From Membranipora membranacea (Eukaryota > Bryozoa > Gymnolaemata > Cheilostomatida > Membraniporidae): 60,000 nt of DNA. The stretch spans positions 2,048,001 through 2,108,000 of the forward strand of contig OU612071.1 of the NCBI GenBank assembly GCA_914767715.1. The letters are read 5' to 3'. Under the pieces are notes generated by a model. It worked only from the letters and a program-made list of their open reading frames with translations, had not been told where the DNA came from and made no database searches. A program made the translations under genes and the position numbers. How positions within the stretch are numbered: position 1 is the stretch's first letter; each line of letters begins with the position of its first letter. Below are positions 31,735 to 43,163 of this stretch, piece by piece.

Positions 31735-32994
31735 TACTATGTGGGGCCAAGTTTTATATTTGGGGCCAAGTTTTACTGATTGGGTTAAGGTTTCATTAGA
31801 TTGGGCCAATTTTCAGTACATGGGGTCAAGTTTTAAATTTTTGGCCAAGTTTCATTGCATTGGGCCAAGTTTCATATTTGGGGCAAATTTTTAACCAATT
31901 GGGGCCAAGTTTTACTAATTGGGGACACGTTTCATTATATGCAGCCTAGTTTTATAAAGGGGCCAAGTTATAGTAATTGGGGCCAAGTTTCAGCACATGG
32001 GGCCAAGTTTCAGCACATGGGGCCAAGTTTCAGCACATGGGGCCAAGTTTTATATTTTGGGCCAAGTTTTATTGCATTGGGCCAACTTTCATATTTGGCG
32101 CCAACTTTTACTTATTGGGGCCAAGTTTTACTAATTGGGGCCAAGTTTTAGTAATTAGGGCAAAGTTTCATTGCATGGGGCCAAGTTTTCTATTCGGGCC
32201 AATTCTTAGTTATTGGGGCCAAGTTTCATAACCTGGGGCCAAGTTTTATATTTGGGGTCAAGTTTTACTTATTGGGGCCAAGTTTCAGTACATGGGGCCA
32301 AGTTTTATGTTTGGGGCAAAGTTTTACTGATTTGGTCCAAGTTCCAGTACTTGGGGCCAAGTTTCAGTACTTGGGGCCAAGTTTTACTAATTGGGGCCAA
32401 GTTTCAGTACTTGGGGCCAAGTTTTACCAATTGGGGCCAAGCTTTACTAATTGGGGCCAAGTTTCATTGCATCGGGCCAAGTTTTATGTTTTGGGCCAAG
32501 TTTTACTAATTGGGGCCAAGTTTCAGTACTTGGGGCCAAGTTTTACTAATTGGGGCCAAGTTTCAGTACTTGGGGCCAAGTCTTACTAATTGGGGCCAAG
32601 CTTTACTATTTGGGGCCAAGTTTCATTGCATCGGGCCAAGTTTTATCTTTGGGGCCAAGTTTTACTAATTGGGGCCAAGTTTCAGTACATGGGGCCAAGT
32701 TTTAAATTTGGGGCCAAGTTTTACTAATTTGTGCCAAGTTCCAGTACTTGGGGCCAAGTTTTACTAATTGGGGCCAAGCTTTAATAATTGGGGCCAAGTT
32801 TCATTGCATCGGGCCAAGTTTTATATTTGGGGCCAAGTTTGTCTCGGGCCAAGTTTGGCTCGGGCCAAGTCTTGCTCGGGCCAAGTTTGGCTTGGGCCAA
32901 GTTTGGCTCGGGCCAAGTTTGGCTCGGGCCAAGTTTGTCTCGGGCCAAGTTTGGCTCGGGCCAAGTTTGGCTCGGGCCAAGTTGTCGCGCTTCC
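31735..32994 (+). repeat. Right terminal inverted repeat of the MULE, expanded
   Basis: About 1260 bp, roughly 60 words of GGGGCCAAGTTT plus 6-8 variable bases. Recurrent words are TACTAATT, CAGTACTT, CATTGCATC, TATATTT; the outermost ten are GGCTCGGGCCAAGTTT. The arm is three times as long as the left one. It yields many spurious ORFs in all frames on both strands (repeats of GPSF and WGQV, or of LARAKL). Confidence 0.95.
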
Positions 32995-33003
32995 ATGTGG
33001 AAC

Positions 33004-34080
33004 TAATAAAAAATGCATGCCTTGATTTTTCCAAAGCCCTCGATGGATGCAGCACCCCATACTGATATATAAAATGAATCATCTGGGTTTTAACGCTAGT
33101 GTCATTGCCTTAGTTGAAATTTTTTGGAGTCAAGACAACAATTTGTAAAATACTGTGATAATTTTTCTGACTACAAACCCATTCAAGTAGGTGCCCCTCA
33201 AGGAACTAAACTGGGCCCCATCCTTTGGCTAATTTATGTTGCTGTTTTAAAATCTTTTGATTATGATACAAAATGTATCAAATACAACCTTTTATAAGCC
33301 TATAATTGATCCATCCACTGAGAACATATCTGATGCAATACCTGGTCTGATGCAACACCTGGTCTGAGCAAAACAATATGATTTTGAATTCCAGCAAAAC
33401 TGTGATACTGAATGTGGCTTTCACAAACAAATCTGCTATGCACCTTGGTACAACCTATGGAGGTGATAATCTCTTTATCTCTCCCTCTGAGCATACCAAG
33501 TTTTAAGGCGTATTCATAGACAACACACTAACTTCCAGCAATCATGTTGACTATAATATATCTAAATGCTCTCAACGATTATACTTGATGAGACTGCTGA
33601 AACGCATGGGCATGGATAGTGATGGCCTGAGAACCTTCTATATACCTAACATTAAGTCTATAATCTCCTACGCCTGACCTGCATCGTATAATCTACTATC
33701 AGACACCGATAAAACATGACTAAAGGGGATCCAGCGCCCTGCTACTCGGATTGTGCTGCCATTCTCTGACCACTACGAGCAGAGGCTGGGCCATCTAACA
33801 CTGCCACTCATCTCAACATTCCTGCACACCACTTGCAGTGAACATTTCGCTAAAATAGCTGACGACGATAATCAGCCCTTGAACTCTCATACTAAAATAA
33901 ATACAAACAGAACATCTGCAAAAATAGCTAAATATGGGCCATCCAAGTGTAGAGCAACCAAAAGACAAAATACCTTTTTTGAATTTAAAAGCGATTTTTT
34001 AACTAATGCAGCTAAGACTCCTTTTTTTTTCCATGTATGTGCCGTACATTCGATGCTATCAACCAATCACAATAATTGAG
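33004..34080 (+). pseudogene. LINE-B reverse transcriptase, C-terminal half and 3' end
   Basis: Resumes with CLDFSKALDG (motif A) near 33019-33050, then the VPLKELNWAPSFG block (G-x-x-L-G-P) near 33190, thumb and tail in several frames, and ends with the ORF 33753-34079 whose start reads LPFSDHYEQRLGHLTL, typical of the C-terminal region of these proteins. Multiple stops. Motif C was not found intact. Confidence 0.7.
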
Positions 34081-36326
34081 TTAAGTCATCAATGATCTGG
34101 TGATTTATCCTCTATGTTACTTTTGATGCTGTCGCTTGGTGTTTATGATGTCTCAATAATACAATGATGGCCTATATTCTAATAATTACACACCCTAAGT
34201 GTTCTTAAAATCCCTTGAAATATGATCCAGGTATGTAATAATAATGTAATAATGAATTGAGACAAAACTCAAACAGACTGTGATTATTTTCCATCTGAAG
34301 ATTACAAAGACCATAACTTTTGTTAGGGTATAATATACCAGGCACCTCAAGTGAGTCTTATCCTCTCAATAAAATTCCTGATTATCCATCTGTCCATCTA
34401 AGAATCAAATGACACAAAAGATTCAAACTCAGGTTGGCACTTTATATTCATGATGCTTTCTATGAAATTGGTCAAATGAAAAAATTTGAAATGTCTGCGC
34501 TTAGCGAGAGACGATCGCTTGTGAAACTATTGCACACACTGTCAAAGGAAACCTGTTGAATATTCTAGTCATTGGACTCATACAAAGTTCGTTTATTCTA
34601 GTTTGCCTGCTACAACAATGAGAACCAATACAAGGATATTTTATCATCTCCGATGAAATACACAGGACAGATACTCAATAAATTACAACATCCAACACAA
34701 TGGAAGGTACTATCTCTGCAAAAACAATGTAGACTATAGGCTGGAAGAGGCGCAGACCAGAAGAGGCATTACATTTATTGGCCATTAGCCATTCTTACGC
34801 TGACTATCGGATAAAAATTCCCTTAATACTGTCACTATAACTGTACTAAAACAGACTATACTAGATAGTAGCACACCTGTGCATATAATTGTAGGCAAAC
34901 TGAATAAAAAAAGTAACAGATTGCTAAACTTGGTGTGACAGTTAAGTGCAGTAGTGATACTGAAATGTATGTAACGTATATGTATAAACTCAACATCAAT
35001 ACTTCTGACCTCTAATCTCTGTTCACCCAGTAGTCGTAAGAAATCATCAATGACCAGTCGGTTCTATAAACGTCACCGTGAGCCTATCAATCCGATCTTT
35101 GCTTATAGATTGTTTGCCTTTATATTACTTCCCTCGCTGTCTCTAGGTGTGTAAATAAATTCTCACTAATAAATCACTCGACTGTCATCTAAGCGTTACA
35201 CACGTATAATGTTCCAAGGACTCATTGACGTGTGATCCTGCCCTTTGACAAATTGATACACTAATGGCTTTTAGAACTGATGAAATGAACTGATGAAATG
35301 AGACTAGACTCAATCAGATTATGATGATGACCATTGTTCATTATAATATGTAATTTGCAAAGAACTAAATGTGCTCCATAGAAATCGAAGTTTGCTGAAG
35401 GTTTTGTTTACTGCACGGGTATAATATATCAGGCTTGCTTCCTTTCAAACTCCTTATTATCTATTATCTGTCAATCTGACATTTGTCATAGTGATAGGCA
35501 AATATAAACCTTCAATTATATAACACTTGCCTTAGAGTAGTTCAATTGTGAAAAAAGCAAAATTATTATAATATGTGAACAGTAATCGGAAACCTTTTTA
35601 GTCACTTTGCAAGATACAAAAGTGTATTTATCATTAAGAGATACGCTGAACAGGTGCTCAACAGCTTACAATATCTAGACCTACAATATCTACATGATGA
35701 TTGAGTTTTGCGCTAACAGGAGAAATAAGAAAGGAAGTGAGATTTTATCTAGGTTAGTTTTGGAGTGCTTATTGGGAAAGTGCAGGGACTTGAAAGAGTT
35801 TATTGTCTGAAAATTTGGCCTTTGCTCTGAGGGCTAGTTTATAATAGAGTTTTCTAGAAACGGCTAGGGAACGTTACATGAGTAGACAACTATACAAATG
35901 AAAAATTTGTCACTGCTGACACTTCCAAATAAAACTTCTTAATGTAAACTAACATCAACTGATGACCTGAACTTTCATTGATCTAATTTTATGTCAACCT
36001 GTCTGGTAATCAACGGTATTTGTCTCAATGAACAAAGTAAATGATTAATTTCGAAAATAGAATTACTCTCAGGCGACAAATCCCAGGTGCCAATTGTTTC
36101 TAGTTTGTCCGTTGTTAGAGATTTTGCAATACACACTAGCCCTTGTACACTAACACAACATTAATCGCATTGATATGTCCTGAAGTGAGAACCTTCCAAC
36201 AAAAGTCTCACCTATTTTCAGACCCAGCTCAGCAACATTTCTGACCTCACTCTTGATCTTTTGAACTATAAGCTTATAGCAGACTTGACAAGTCTGCTCA
36301 CAGTCCTCGGTCCAGTCAGTGTGCTG
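34081..36326. other. Intergenic, no gene seen
   Basis: About 2.2 kb of AT-rich sequence without ORFs above 60 codons, arrays or RNA genes that I can recognise. No poly(A) tail of LINE-B stands out. Confidence 0.5.
36267..36298. repeat. Two adjoining perfect palindromes
   Basis: CTATAAGCTTATAG (36267-36280) and AGCAGACTTGACAAGTCTGC plus T (36278-36298) overlap by three bases. They lie about 30 bp outside the env-like cassette. Confidence 0.7.
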
Positions 36327-36347
36327 ATGAACTACCTGAATTTAGTA
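36327..36347 (+). repeat. Left copy of a 21-bp direct repeat bracketing the gag-env region
   Basis: ATGAACTACCTGAATTTAGT plus A, identical to 42963-42983. It covers the stop codon of the env-like ORF. The two copies enclose about 6.6 kb. Confidence 0.7.
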
Positions 36348-38200
36348 GTTGATGTTAGACTGCTCCGGTTTGTTATCTTTTCCATGATAATTTCCAAAGA
36401 AATAACGATTCAAATTATCCCTAGGATTCCCTACAAATTGTCTTGCGCCAGTACACATTCTAATTAATGTCCAACAAAGCCTGAATGAAACTAGTAAACA
36501 GCAAAAGAAAATCCATATCTGCTTCCAATCAACAACATCCAATTCAGAAAGGAATGAAAATAAACCGTCTTTGACCACATTATGAGAAAAGACTTGTGAT
36601 TGCCCACCCTGATATTTGTCATTATTATTGTCTGTAATGCCTATTAAATTCCCAAGTATCTTATGTTGATATTGCATGGCAACTGTCAAGTCATTCAATG
36701 TAATTTTTTCTCTAAATAAATGCCAATCATACAATAGTAGTTTATGTATGACAGGTTGACCAATATCGTTCCCAAGATCAGAAAAATCAAGTGCTATCGT
36801 ATTCAGCTTGTAAATGCCACTGGCCCTCCTGACAGTCCCATCAATATGTGCATAGAAGAATAAATCTCCATCAATTACCATTGGAATCTCCTGATTTGAT
36901 GCGCAATCAATGAGGCTTGGAGTGTCAAGCAGAATGTTGTTATGAGGGTTTAACCACATATTCCTGTTGGTGACACCTAATGAAACAGCCATTGGAATTC
37001 GTTCCTTGCATTGTCCTGGTGAAGAAATCATCTCATAGTGGTCTACTGGCTGACAAGGATAGTTAGTTATGAAATCATGTAGTTTCTGTGCATAAATGTA
37101 TGAATTATTCAACAGATGTCTCGCAGCCAGAATAGGATGTTCATCAAGTGATACAAGTGAAAGATCCGCCATCTTCATCATATTTTGACAAGTTAGCCTA
37201 AATGTTGTGTGAAACATCTGGTTAAATTTCAATTGCTTGTAGTCTAGAATTAATTCAGTCGCTAAAACAGTCCCCTCTATCTGTCGCTTCTCCCTTGTCT
37301 TAGTTAGGTCACCAACTTTAACTACAACACCCTGATCAGTTATGTCTACAAATTCGCCACAGTCCTCGTTTTGCTGAATACGCTTTGGGTTAGCAAAAGT
37401 CAAGGCCAACTCCCCGTCATTTGAGAGCCAAGTCCTGTCCTATAGCTTTCCTTGATAGAATATATACGGTAAGTAGAGACATTTTTCCTTTTCATTTCGT
37501 GTCCATAACAGTCCTGATTCATCAAACAAATTACAAAAACCTGAATGGTAGTCACAGTGAGCTGTGCTACCCACAGGACTCTGCATGTCCTCATCTTTAC
37601 CATGTCGGATAAATACCACAGATTCATCGGGAAAAGCATTCTTTGATGAAAAGTCATAATCAGTGCAGCACTTAAATCCTGTGTGATACTCAAAATCAGT
37701 TGTAATTTGAGTTTGGCATATTCCACCTATTTCAGTCATGTCACCCAAAGGTGCCCTTTAAATTGTACCATGTTTCTGCAAGTTTCCATTGTCACAAGTT
37801 CATTTGTGTGTGTAGTCTTCCTATTCCTATTCTCATCAAAACATCCTGCATGTGTTGTGATGTCAGTTCTGACTATTTTACAGTGATGTGCCTTGGATTT
37901 ATATTGAATCAGATTTGGTTTGAACAAAGTCACATTCTGGTCTATTGATGCATGCAAAGCCATGTGGCCACGTTTGAGATCACAACCTGATAGATTTGGC
38001 AGTCTGAATTTAGCAACCGGATGATCAGATTTGAATTTAGCAACCGGATTATCAGATTTGCATATCATTAGTGTTGTTGCATCCATGTTACCGAAAAAAC
38101 CTAACAGGGTCATACAAATAGCTAAGCTGACAAAACCCAGTCCAGATGTTTGTCCCGATTTGGAAATTTTTTGTTCCAGTCCTTGTTTTCTTTGACACAC
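36342..38200 (-). pseudogene. Cassette E1, envelope-like glycoprotein gene, broken
   Basis: Three overlapping minus-strand ORFs (38200-37736, 37748-37440, 37409-36342) cover one Cys-rich protein in at least three frames. Near the start is a hydrophobic stretch (about residues 21-36 of the first ORF) that may be a signal peptide or anchor. The last ORF has a hydrophobic segment at residues 298-319, with a short basic tail after it, as in a type I membrane glycoprotein. NxS/T sites are present. I take it as the env of an LTR retroelement because it directly follows a gag with a zinc knuckle. It shares a conserved region with the env-like ORF at 39681-40304. The viral class of the fusion protein cannot be told by eye. 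The frame changes mean that no full protein is made. Confidence 0.55.
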
Positions 38201-39430
38201 CCTGTAGCGTGTGACTTGAAATTTCAGTGGTCACATTACTGTCGTCATGGTCCATGTCATCAATCACATCAATAGCACATGTGTCAAATAAACAGTTGTC
38301 AAACTCGTCATAATGCATATAGTCTGTATTTTCTGATGGTTGATTAATATCTTGATCTGGAGGCTCCTGACGGACCTGAGAATTGGCCATAGTGTGTGCA
38401 CCACGATCTCCTCTGCCTCTGCCACGGACGCGTCCTCTAGATTAATTATAACCTCTATTGTTATTATTTTGTTGACTCTGTTGATAGAATGCATTGGGAC
38501 ATTCCCTTGCATAGTGGTCAGGCGCATTGCAAACAAAGCAGGGCCTTTGTCCTTGTTTTTTTTAACTAGTGTTACCATTCTCGGTAATTTTGATTGAGGT
38601 TACTGTTGACTCCCCTGTTTTAACTATCAAATGCATTTACGTTCAGCTGTGAAGCTTTTAGACCAGTTTCTGCCCCGCTAGCAGCCTGGTACAGCTCAGT
38701 TAGAGTTTTATTGGTCAATGGCATAACTGTTTCCTTGATGCCCATTTCTAATCCAATTCTGAAATACAGCAAAATGAATGGAGATGTCTCATCTAAATCA
38801 CTTTGAGCAACAGTCTTACGAAAGCGCTCAAAATAGGTTCCCACGCTTTCATATGACCGTTGCTGCATGTTTGCCAGTTCCATGGCAGCCTGCTCGGCCC
38901 CTTTACCAGCTCTGAACCTTGAGCTGAATAGCTTTCTGATTAAACTGTAACTACCTGAGGCATTCTCCCTCACTACTTCTCTTAAATAGGTAGCTGCAAG
39001 ATCTTTAACATACAAGCCTAGTAACATAACATGATGCTCCGTAGGCACATCATTCAGCAAGCAGCATGTTTCAAAATGGGTCAGGAAAGATTTTACATCT
39101 TCATCTGACTTTGCAGTAAATTTGAGACCAAACTTTACCCAATCTTTCTTTCCTGAGTTATTTGAATTACTGCTTGCTGAAGGATAAGTCTTACCTGGGC
39201 TTGCTGTTTGTTTAACAATCAGCTGTGTCTGTGTCCTCAGGGGTGTATTGATAACTGGTGTTGTAGCCATCCGTCGCCTTGTTGTCCTTGATCTTTCATT
39301 TGCCATTTTTGTCATCATCTGTTTTCCATCTCATCTATTTGCTTTGTCAGCTGCTCAGTGAGCTGTTCCATTAGCTGTTTTTGTTGAGCAGCAAATGTCA
39401 GTGTTAACTGCACAACCTCCTCCTTCCTCG
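38201..39430 (-). pseudogene. Cassette E1, gag with zinc knuckle
   Basis: The ORF 39318-38620 is a 232-codon gag-like protein; the blocks KDWVKFGLKFTAKSDEDVK, FETCCLLNDVPTEH and the YESVGTYFERFRKTV block are typical of retrotransposon capsids. Upstream, to about 39430, another frame adds a Gln/Leu-rich helix (QQKQLMEQLTEQLTK). Downstream, in a further frame, is a CX2CX4HX4C knuckle at about 38490-38530 (CFVCNAPDHYAREC), then an Asn/Arg/Gly-rich stretch and an acidic tail to about 38201. No protease, RT or integrase lies between the gag and the env-like gene. Confidence 0.75.
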
Positions 39431-40459
39431 GTGGGCTTGGTTATAAATCGTCTCGTGAACATGAATTGGATAAGCCTGGTATCCTTAAGTCCTCGGACAG
39501 TACAGCTTCTGTCAAGGAGCCATTATGGTCGTACCACATGATCCTACCCTCAAGTCGTAAGGCCACCTTTGGTCTAGAACTACATCAAACATGAATGCTC
39601 TGCCGGTAAACCACGTTGTCGGTGGGGTCTAGAAAGCCTGTATGGGTTGATGTGCCGATGGTAATATTTATGGGTAAGAACTAGGTGCAGTTGTCTTTTG
39701 CCATGGGGAAAAATGTATAATTACTGATCCCAGTACAGGGATAAACCTGTAGAAATCCTTGACCAGCTTCTGCTGTTATATTGCTATGGCCAAGTATGTG
39801 TCTGGCCACACTCGTAGGATGGTGTTCAACGAGAACGGTCAGTGTTCTCAATGCTTGTGCCAGATTGTTGCAGGTAAATTTGTACGACGCCCAGTAAAGA
39901 TTCGTTTTTGTTTGAGCAAGCTTAAAGGCGAGGGGTTGTACCCTTATACTGAAGGCGCCAGCCATGCCACTACCGATTTGTACATCCTGTTGTTCGCGTA
40001 CGATTTCTATGGAATCGCTCAACATTTTGTTAACTCGGGAGGTCAAGTTTTGGGTTGATAGGTCTGTTGTATTGAAGGAAACTACTAAACCTTGATCCAA
40101 TTTTAGAATCGGTGCCTTGGTGCATGCATTGGTTGGTCTGATTCCATGGTCGTAAAAGGTAAGGGCTATATCTTCAGCGGAGCTGATGAAGTGATTGTCC
40201 AAATACCTTCCCTCGACTTCAAACCATTCCTCATATTTACAGAAGTTCTCCTGTTGTGAGTTCCATACTAAAATGGCCTCATCACCCAATCTGCACTGGC
40301 CCAATTCGAACTTGCAAAGTGATACGTCACCAAGGCTACTCTACGCTGTGATGTAGCTACATTGTGTGTATGAAAAATTGTGCCACTTACAACAATATAC
40401 ATACAATATATCTGCAGGGTTCCTGGTGGAGTATACTCAATTTGGCTAACTGCATTCAC
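39431..40459 (-). pseudogene. Cassette E2, envelope-like gene, 3'-truncated
   Basis: ORFs 40459-40268 and 40304-39681 plus a third frame down to about 39431 correspond to the N-terminal and middle parts of the E1 envelope-like protein; the two share matching Cys, Trp and Pro positions. The C-terminal part with the expected membrane anchor is missing: sequence passes directly into the E1 gag near 39430. The first ORF overlaps the end of the E2 gag frame. NxS/T sites are present. Breaks and truncation make it non-functional. Confidence 0.5.
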
Positions 40460-42061
40460 TTTCTTGTACTCTGGGCACTGTTTCCTAATATGGCCCCATT
40501 GTCTGCAGTGTCCACATTGATCTTTGCCGTGAGTACGAGGTGTGTGGGAGTGGTCGGCCTGAGCACCCTTGTTCCATTGTTGATGCTGGCCGTACCCTCT
40601 GTTTTGGTTACCGTGGTTATTTTATCGATCATTGCGATACCCACCATGGTTATTGTAATTATTATTGTAATTACCGTTTCTGTTTTGATTGTTGTGGTAG
40701 CCCTGACCTCTACCTTGCATCCGATTTCCATTCTGGTAGTTTTGAGGCACTCTGGTCTGATTTTGCACCAGATTCTTGAGGTGTGACACCTCTTTGTTGA
40801 GCGAAGTCAAACTGTCTTTGACCTGGAGCACAGTTTCCTCCTCCTCTGACTCGTGATCGGCGTTGACACCACAAACTTTCTCGTTCGCTGCCTTCTGATA
40901 GTCTAACGCCTCTTTCCTTGCCCCCTCTAATGTTTTTTACATTCTTCTTGACTAGAGCGTCTTTTAAAGAGGGTTTCATATGATCTATGAATAGACCTGA
41001 AAGTTTTTTTTTGTCCCTCTGACCGTCACTGTATGAGTAATTGACGGCCTCCATGAACTCCCCGTAATATTCTAGAACTGTCTTTTTCCCGATTTTTATC
41101 AGCTAGACCTGCTTAGCACTAGTTGCAAACTCATCATTGAGCTTAACTTTCAGCTTGCTAACATTTCCTGTTAGGTGGGGGTCTGTTCGAATCAGATTTT
41201 TGAATACCTGGTAGGCCCCGCCGTCAAGGGCTTCCACTAGAAATTGAGCTTTCTGCTGCTCATCTAGTTGGAGAGTCACCATACTCCGTTCCCATTTTTC
41301 AATAAATGCCTCCCAGTTCTCCCAGCAGTGCCCTTGAAATTTTCTGTTTTGGGGGTCTCACGCGATATAATCACATTTGATTTTTGTTTTAGCCATTCGG
41401 ACGGTAATGACAGGTTCAGTGAGGAGGGAGTAATCCTTGTTCTAACTGCTGGGACTGGAGGTATAGGGGAAAAACACCACTTTGGGCAGATTGGCTGGCT
41501 CAACCATACAACGCCTGGTCAGTAGAGGTAGGTGGCACACTGGTAAGGTTGAGTTGTTCTTCAAAAGAACGTCTCAACTGCTCCTGTTGCCTTTTGAAAT
41601 GTTCTTGCTGGAGATTCATTTCCCGCAACATCTCAGCCTGACTTTGCTGGAATGAACGTTGTTGTTTCAACATTTCCTCCTACAATTTAGACGGCTGTTG
41701 TTCATGCTCCTTGGCCTGGTTTATCATAATGATTCTGCAATTCCGCTTGAGCTTTCCTCAAAGTTTCCCGCTGTTCTTCGCGGAATGCCTGTTCCAAATA
41801 GGCCCTCTGGTTCTCCAAATCCCTCCTGTGGTTCTCGTCGGCTGACCTCAACCTCAACAGCTCCTCCTCTCTCTGGAGGGCTAACTCTCTGAGCGATTGC
41901 CTCTCGATCAGCTGTTGTCCTTGTGTTGGTGGGGGTAACGTGGAAATCGGAGTATTTTCCCCAAACCCAGAGCCACTGATGCTTCGATCAGCACCGGTGC
42001 TCATATCTCTCTTTGCAGGTCTATCCATTGTAGGTGAAGCGGGCGATTCATTGTCAGACAT
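40456..42061 (-). pseudogene. Cassette E2, gag with coiled coil and zinc knuckle
   Basis: The ORF from 42061 starts with an acidic Ser/Pro-rich region and runs into a long Glu/Arg/Gln coiled coil (LALQREEELLRLRSADENH) to 41702. The frame then breaks; gag-like blocks continue in other frames at 41500-41060, and the ORF 41054-40710 adds VNYSYSDGQRDKKKLSGLF. A Gly/Asn/Gln-rich region follows, then a CX2CX4HX4C knuckle (CGHCRQWGHIRKQC) at about 40470-40530. The env-like frame begins immediately afterwards, again with no pol between. Confidence 0.65.
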
Positions 42062-43030
42062 TCTCTTGGGTGAAGAGGAATTGATTGAAGTTTAATTGCT
42101 CAAATAATTCAGGCGTATCGGACGTTTGGTATAATATGCTTGATGTTAGGTTTCACGTTGAATTTGATTAACGCTGTTCGGCTGAGTGCACTCGGTTGTC
42201 CGGTTTTCAACGAGTCGGTAGCTTATAAACGATTAATGATGTGCGGTTTTATTGCGTTGATAGCCCTTTTAGTTGCCTGATCGACGGTGATTATAAAATT
42301 TTATTGCCTTGAAATTGCGATGAGGCCGCTTGCCAGAGCTAAGATTGTGTAATCAGGAACTGTAGAAAATCCTTTTTCTAATGTAGTAGTAATATTTTTC
42401 TGGTGTGTAATAAATTTTTTGTTGATAAACGCTTGCTCTGCTGCGCTGTTTGGCAAAAATATACGCAGATCCGCGTAAAACCTCTCTTGGGAGTAAAAAC
42501 TTCCGAACAGGAATGTATACTAAAATGTATGTTGTATGTAACAAAAAATGGATGTGTTTGTGGCTTAATCAATATTCATGCACAAAATCTTGTTTTACTC
42601 TGTAATAGTGTGCAGAAATGCTTTTTGTTAGCACTTTTTCAATCTATTCTACTTTACTACGTCAATTTAATTTGCATTTTGTTTCATTGCGGCCCAGCAG
42701 ATTCAGATCCTCCCAGAACTTATCTATCAAGCTCCTGGTAGGTTGCCAACAAATAACGTAAAAGGGGCCTGACGAGCAAATGAAAATACACTGTGTTGTG
42801 ACCTAACACCTGGTCAAAAAACACAAAATTCTAGTTGGCAAAATGGACAACAAAACGTCCAACAAAGCTCCAGTCATTAAGTGGCAAGCAAGATATATCT
42901 AGGCCTTTACTGTGGGTGCTCGCTTGGCATGCGAGAGCATGGAACTGAGGCAGCTCGACCAAATGAACTACCTGAATTTAGTAATTCTGACAATTAAGAT
43001 ATATTGATATCTGATGATATATTATTTAAC
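42062..43030. other. Leader or flank of the E2 cassette; no gene seen
   Basis: Presumed 5' untranslated or LTR remnant upstream (on the minus strand) of the E2 gag. I could not pair it with an LTR copy left of 36342. The right copy of the 21-bp direct repeat is at 42963-42983. Confidence 0.4.
42963..42983 (+). repeat. Right copy of the 21-bp direct repeat
   Basis: Identical over 21 bp to 36327-36347; sequences on either side of the two copies do not match. A target duplication of this size would suit LINE-mediated insertion of the gag-env cassette, but chance or a shared element end cannot be excluded. Confidence 0.7.
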
Positions 43031-43163
43031 TCACTTCATATTTCTGTTTGTAGAACTTGAATTCTGCAACAGGATTTCTTCTGTATAGAACTTGTACTCG
43101 TCGTCTGTCTCTGGATACTCGTCAGTATAGCTGTAGAGCTGCTCGATTGTACATCTGTCTTGG
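43031..43163 (-). CDS. Possible terminal exon of an unknown gene, acidic Tyr-rich tail
   Basis: After a plausible acceptor (pyrimidine-containing tract ending CACCAG at 43164) a frame encodes about 44 residues containing TIEQLYSYTDEYPETDDEYK and a TGA at 43031. The composition (Asp, Glu, Tyr) looks like a real cytoplasmic tail with a YxxL/Tyr motif flavour, not random AT-rich translation. No partner exon with the matching phase was found, so it stays a candidate only. Confidence 0.3.

Larger units (their letters stand above)
27569..32994 (+). mobile_element. Mutator-like (MULE) transposon with foldback-type terminal repeats
   Basis: 5426 bp inserted in LINE-B. The ends are inverted (left GAATCCGCGACAAC, right complement GGAAGCGCGACAAC) and run into long inverted arrays of short repeats. 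The flanking 9-mers ATGTGAAAC (27560-27568) and ATGTGGAAC (32995-33003) form a 9-bp target duplication, the size known for MULEs. The interior holds intron-split transposase exons with the MULE motifs, and a SINE-like insert. The transposase is damaged by frame changes, so this copy is probably inactive, though its ends are well kept. Confidence 0.85.

Noticed and set aside
31741-32994. Many ORFs of 60-105 codons with repeated WGQV, GPSF or LARAKL words on both strands
   Set aside because: They are translations of the 16-20 bp terminal-repeat words of the MULE in every frame, with no independent coding evidence.
42062-42962. An LTR of the gag-env cassettes upstream of the E2 gag
   Set aside because: I could not find a matching copy at the left end near 34100-36340; only the 21-bp direct repeat is shared.
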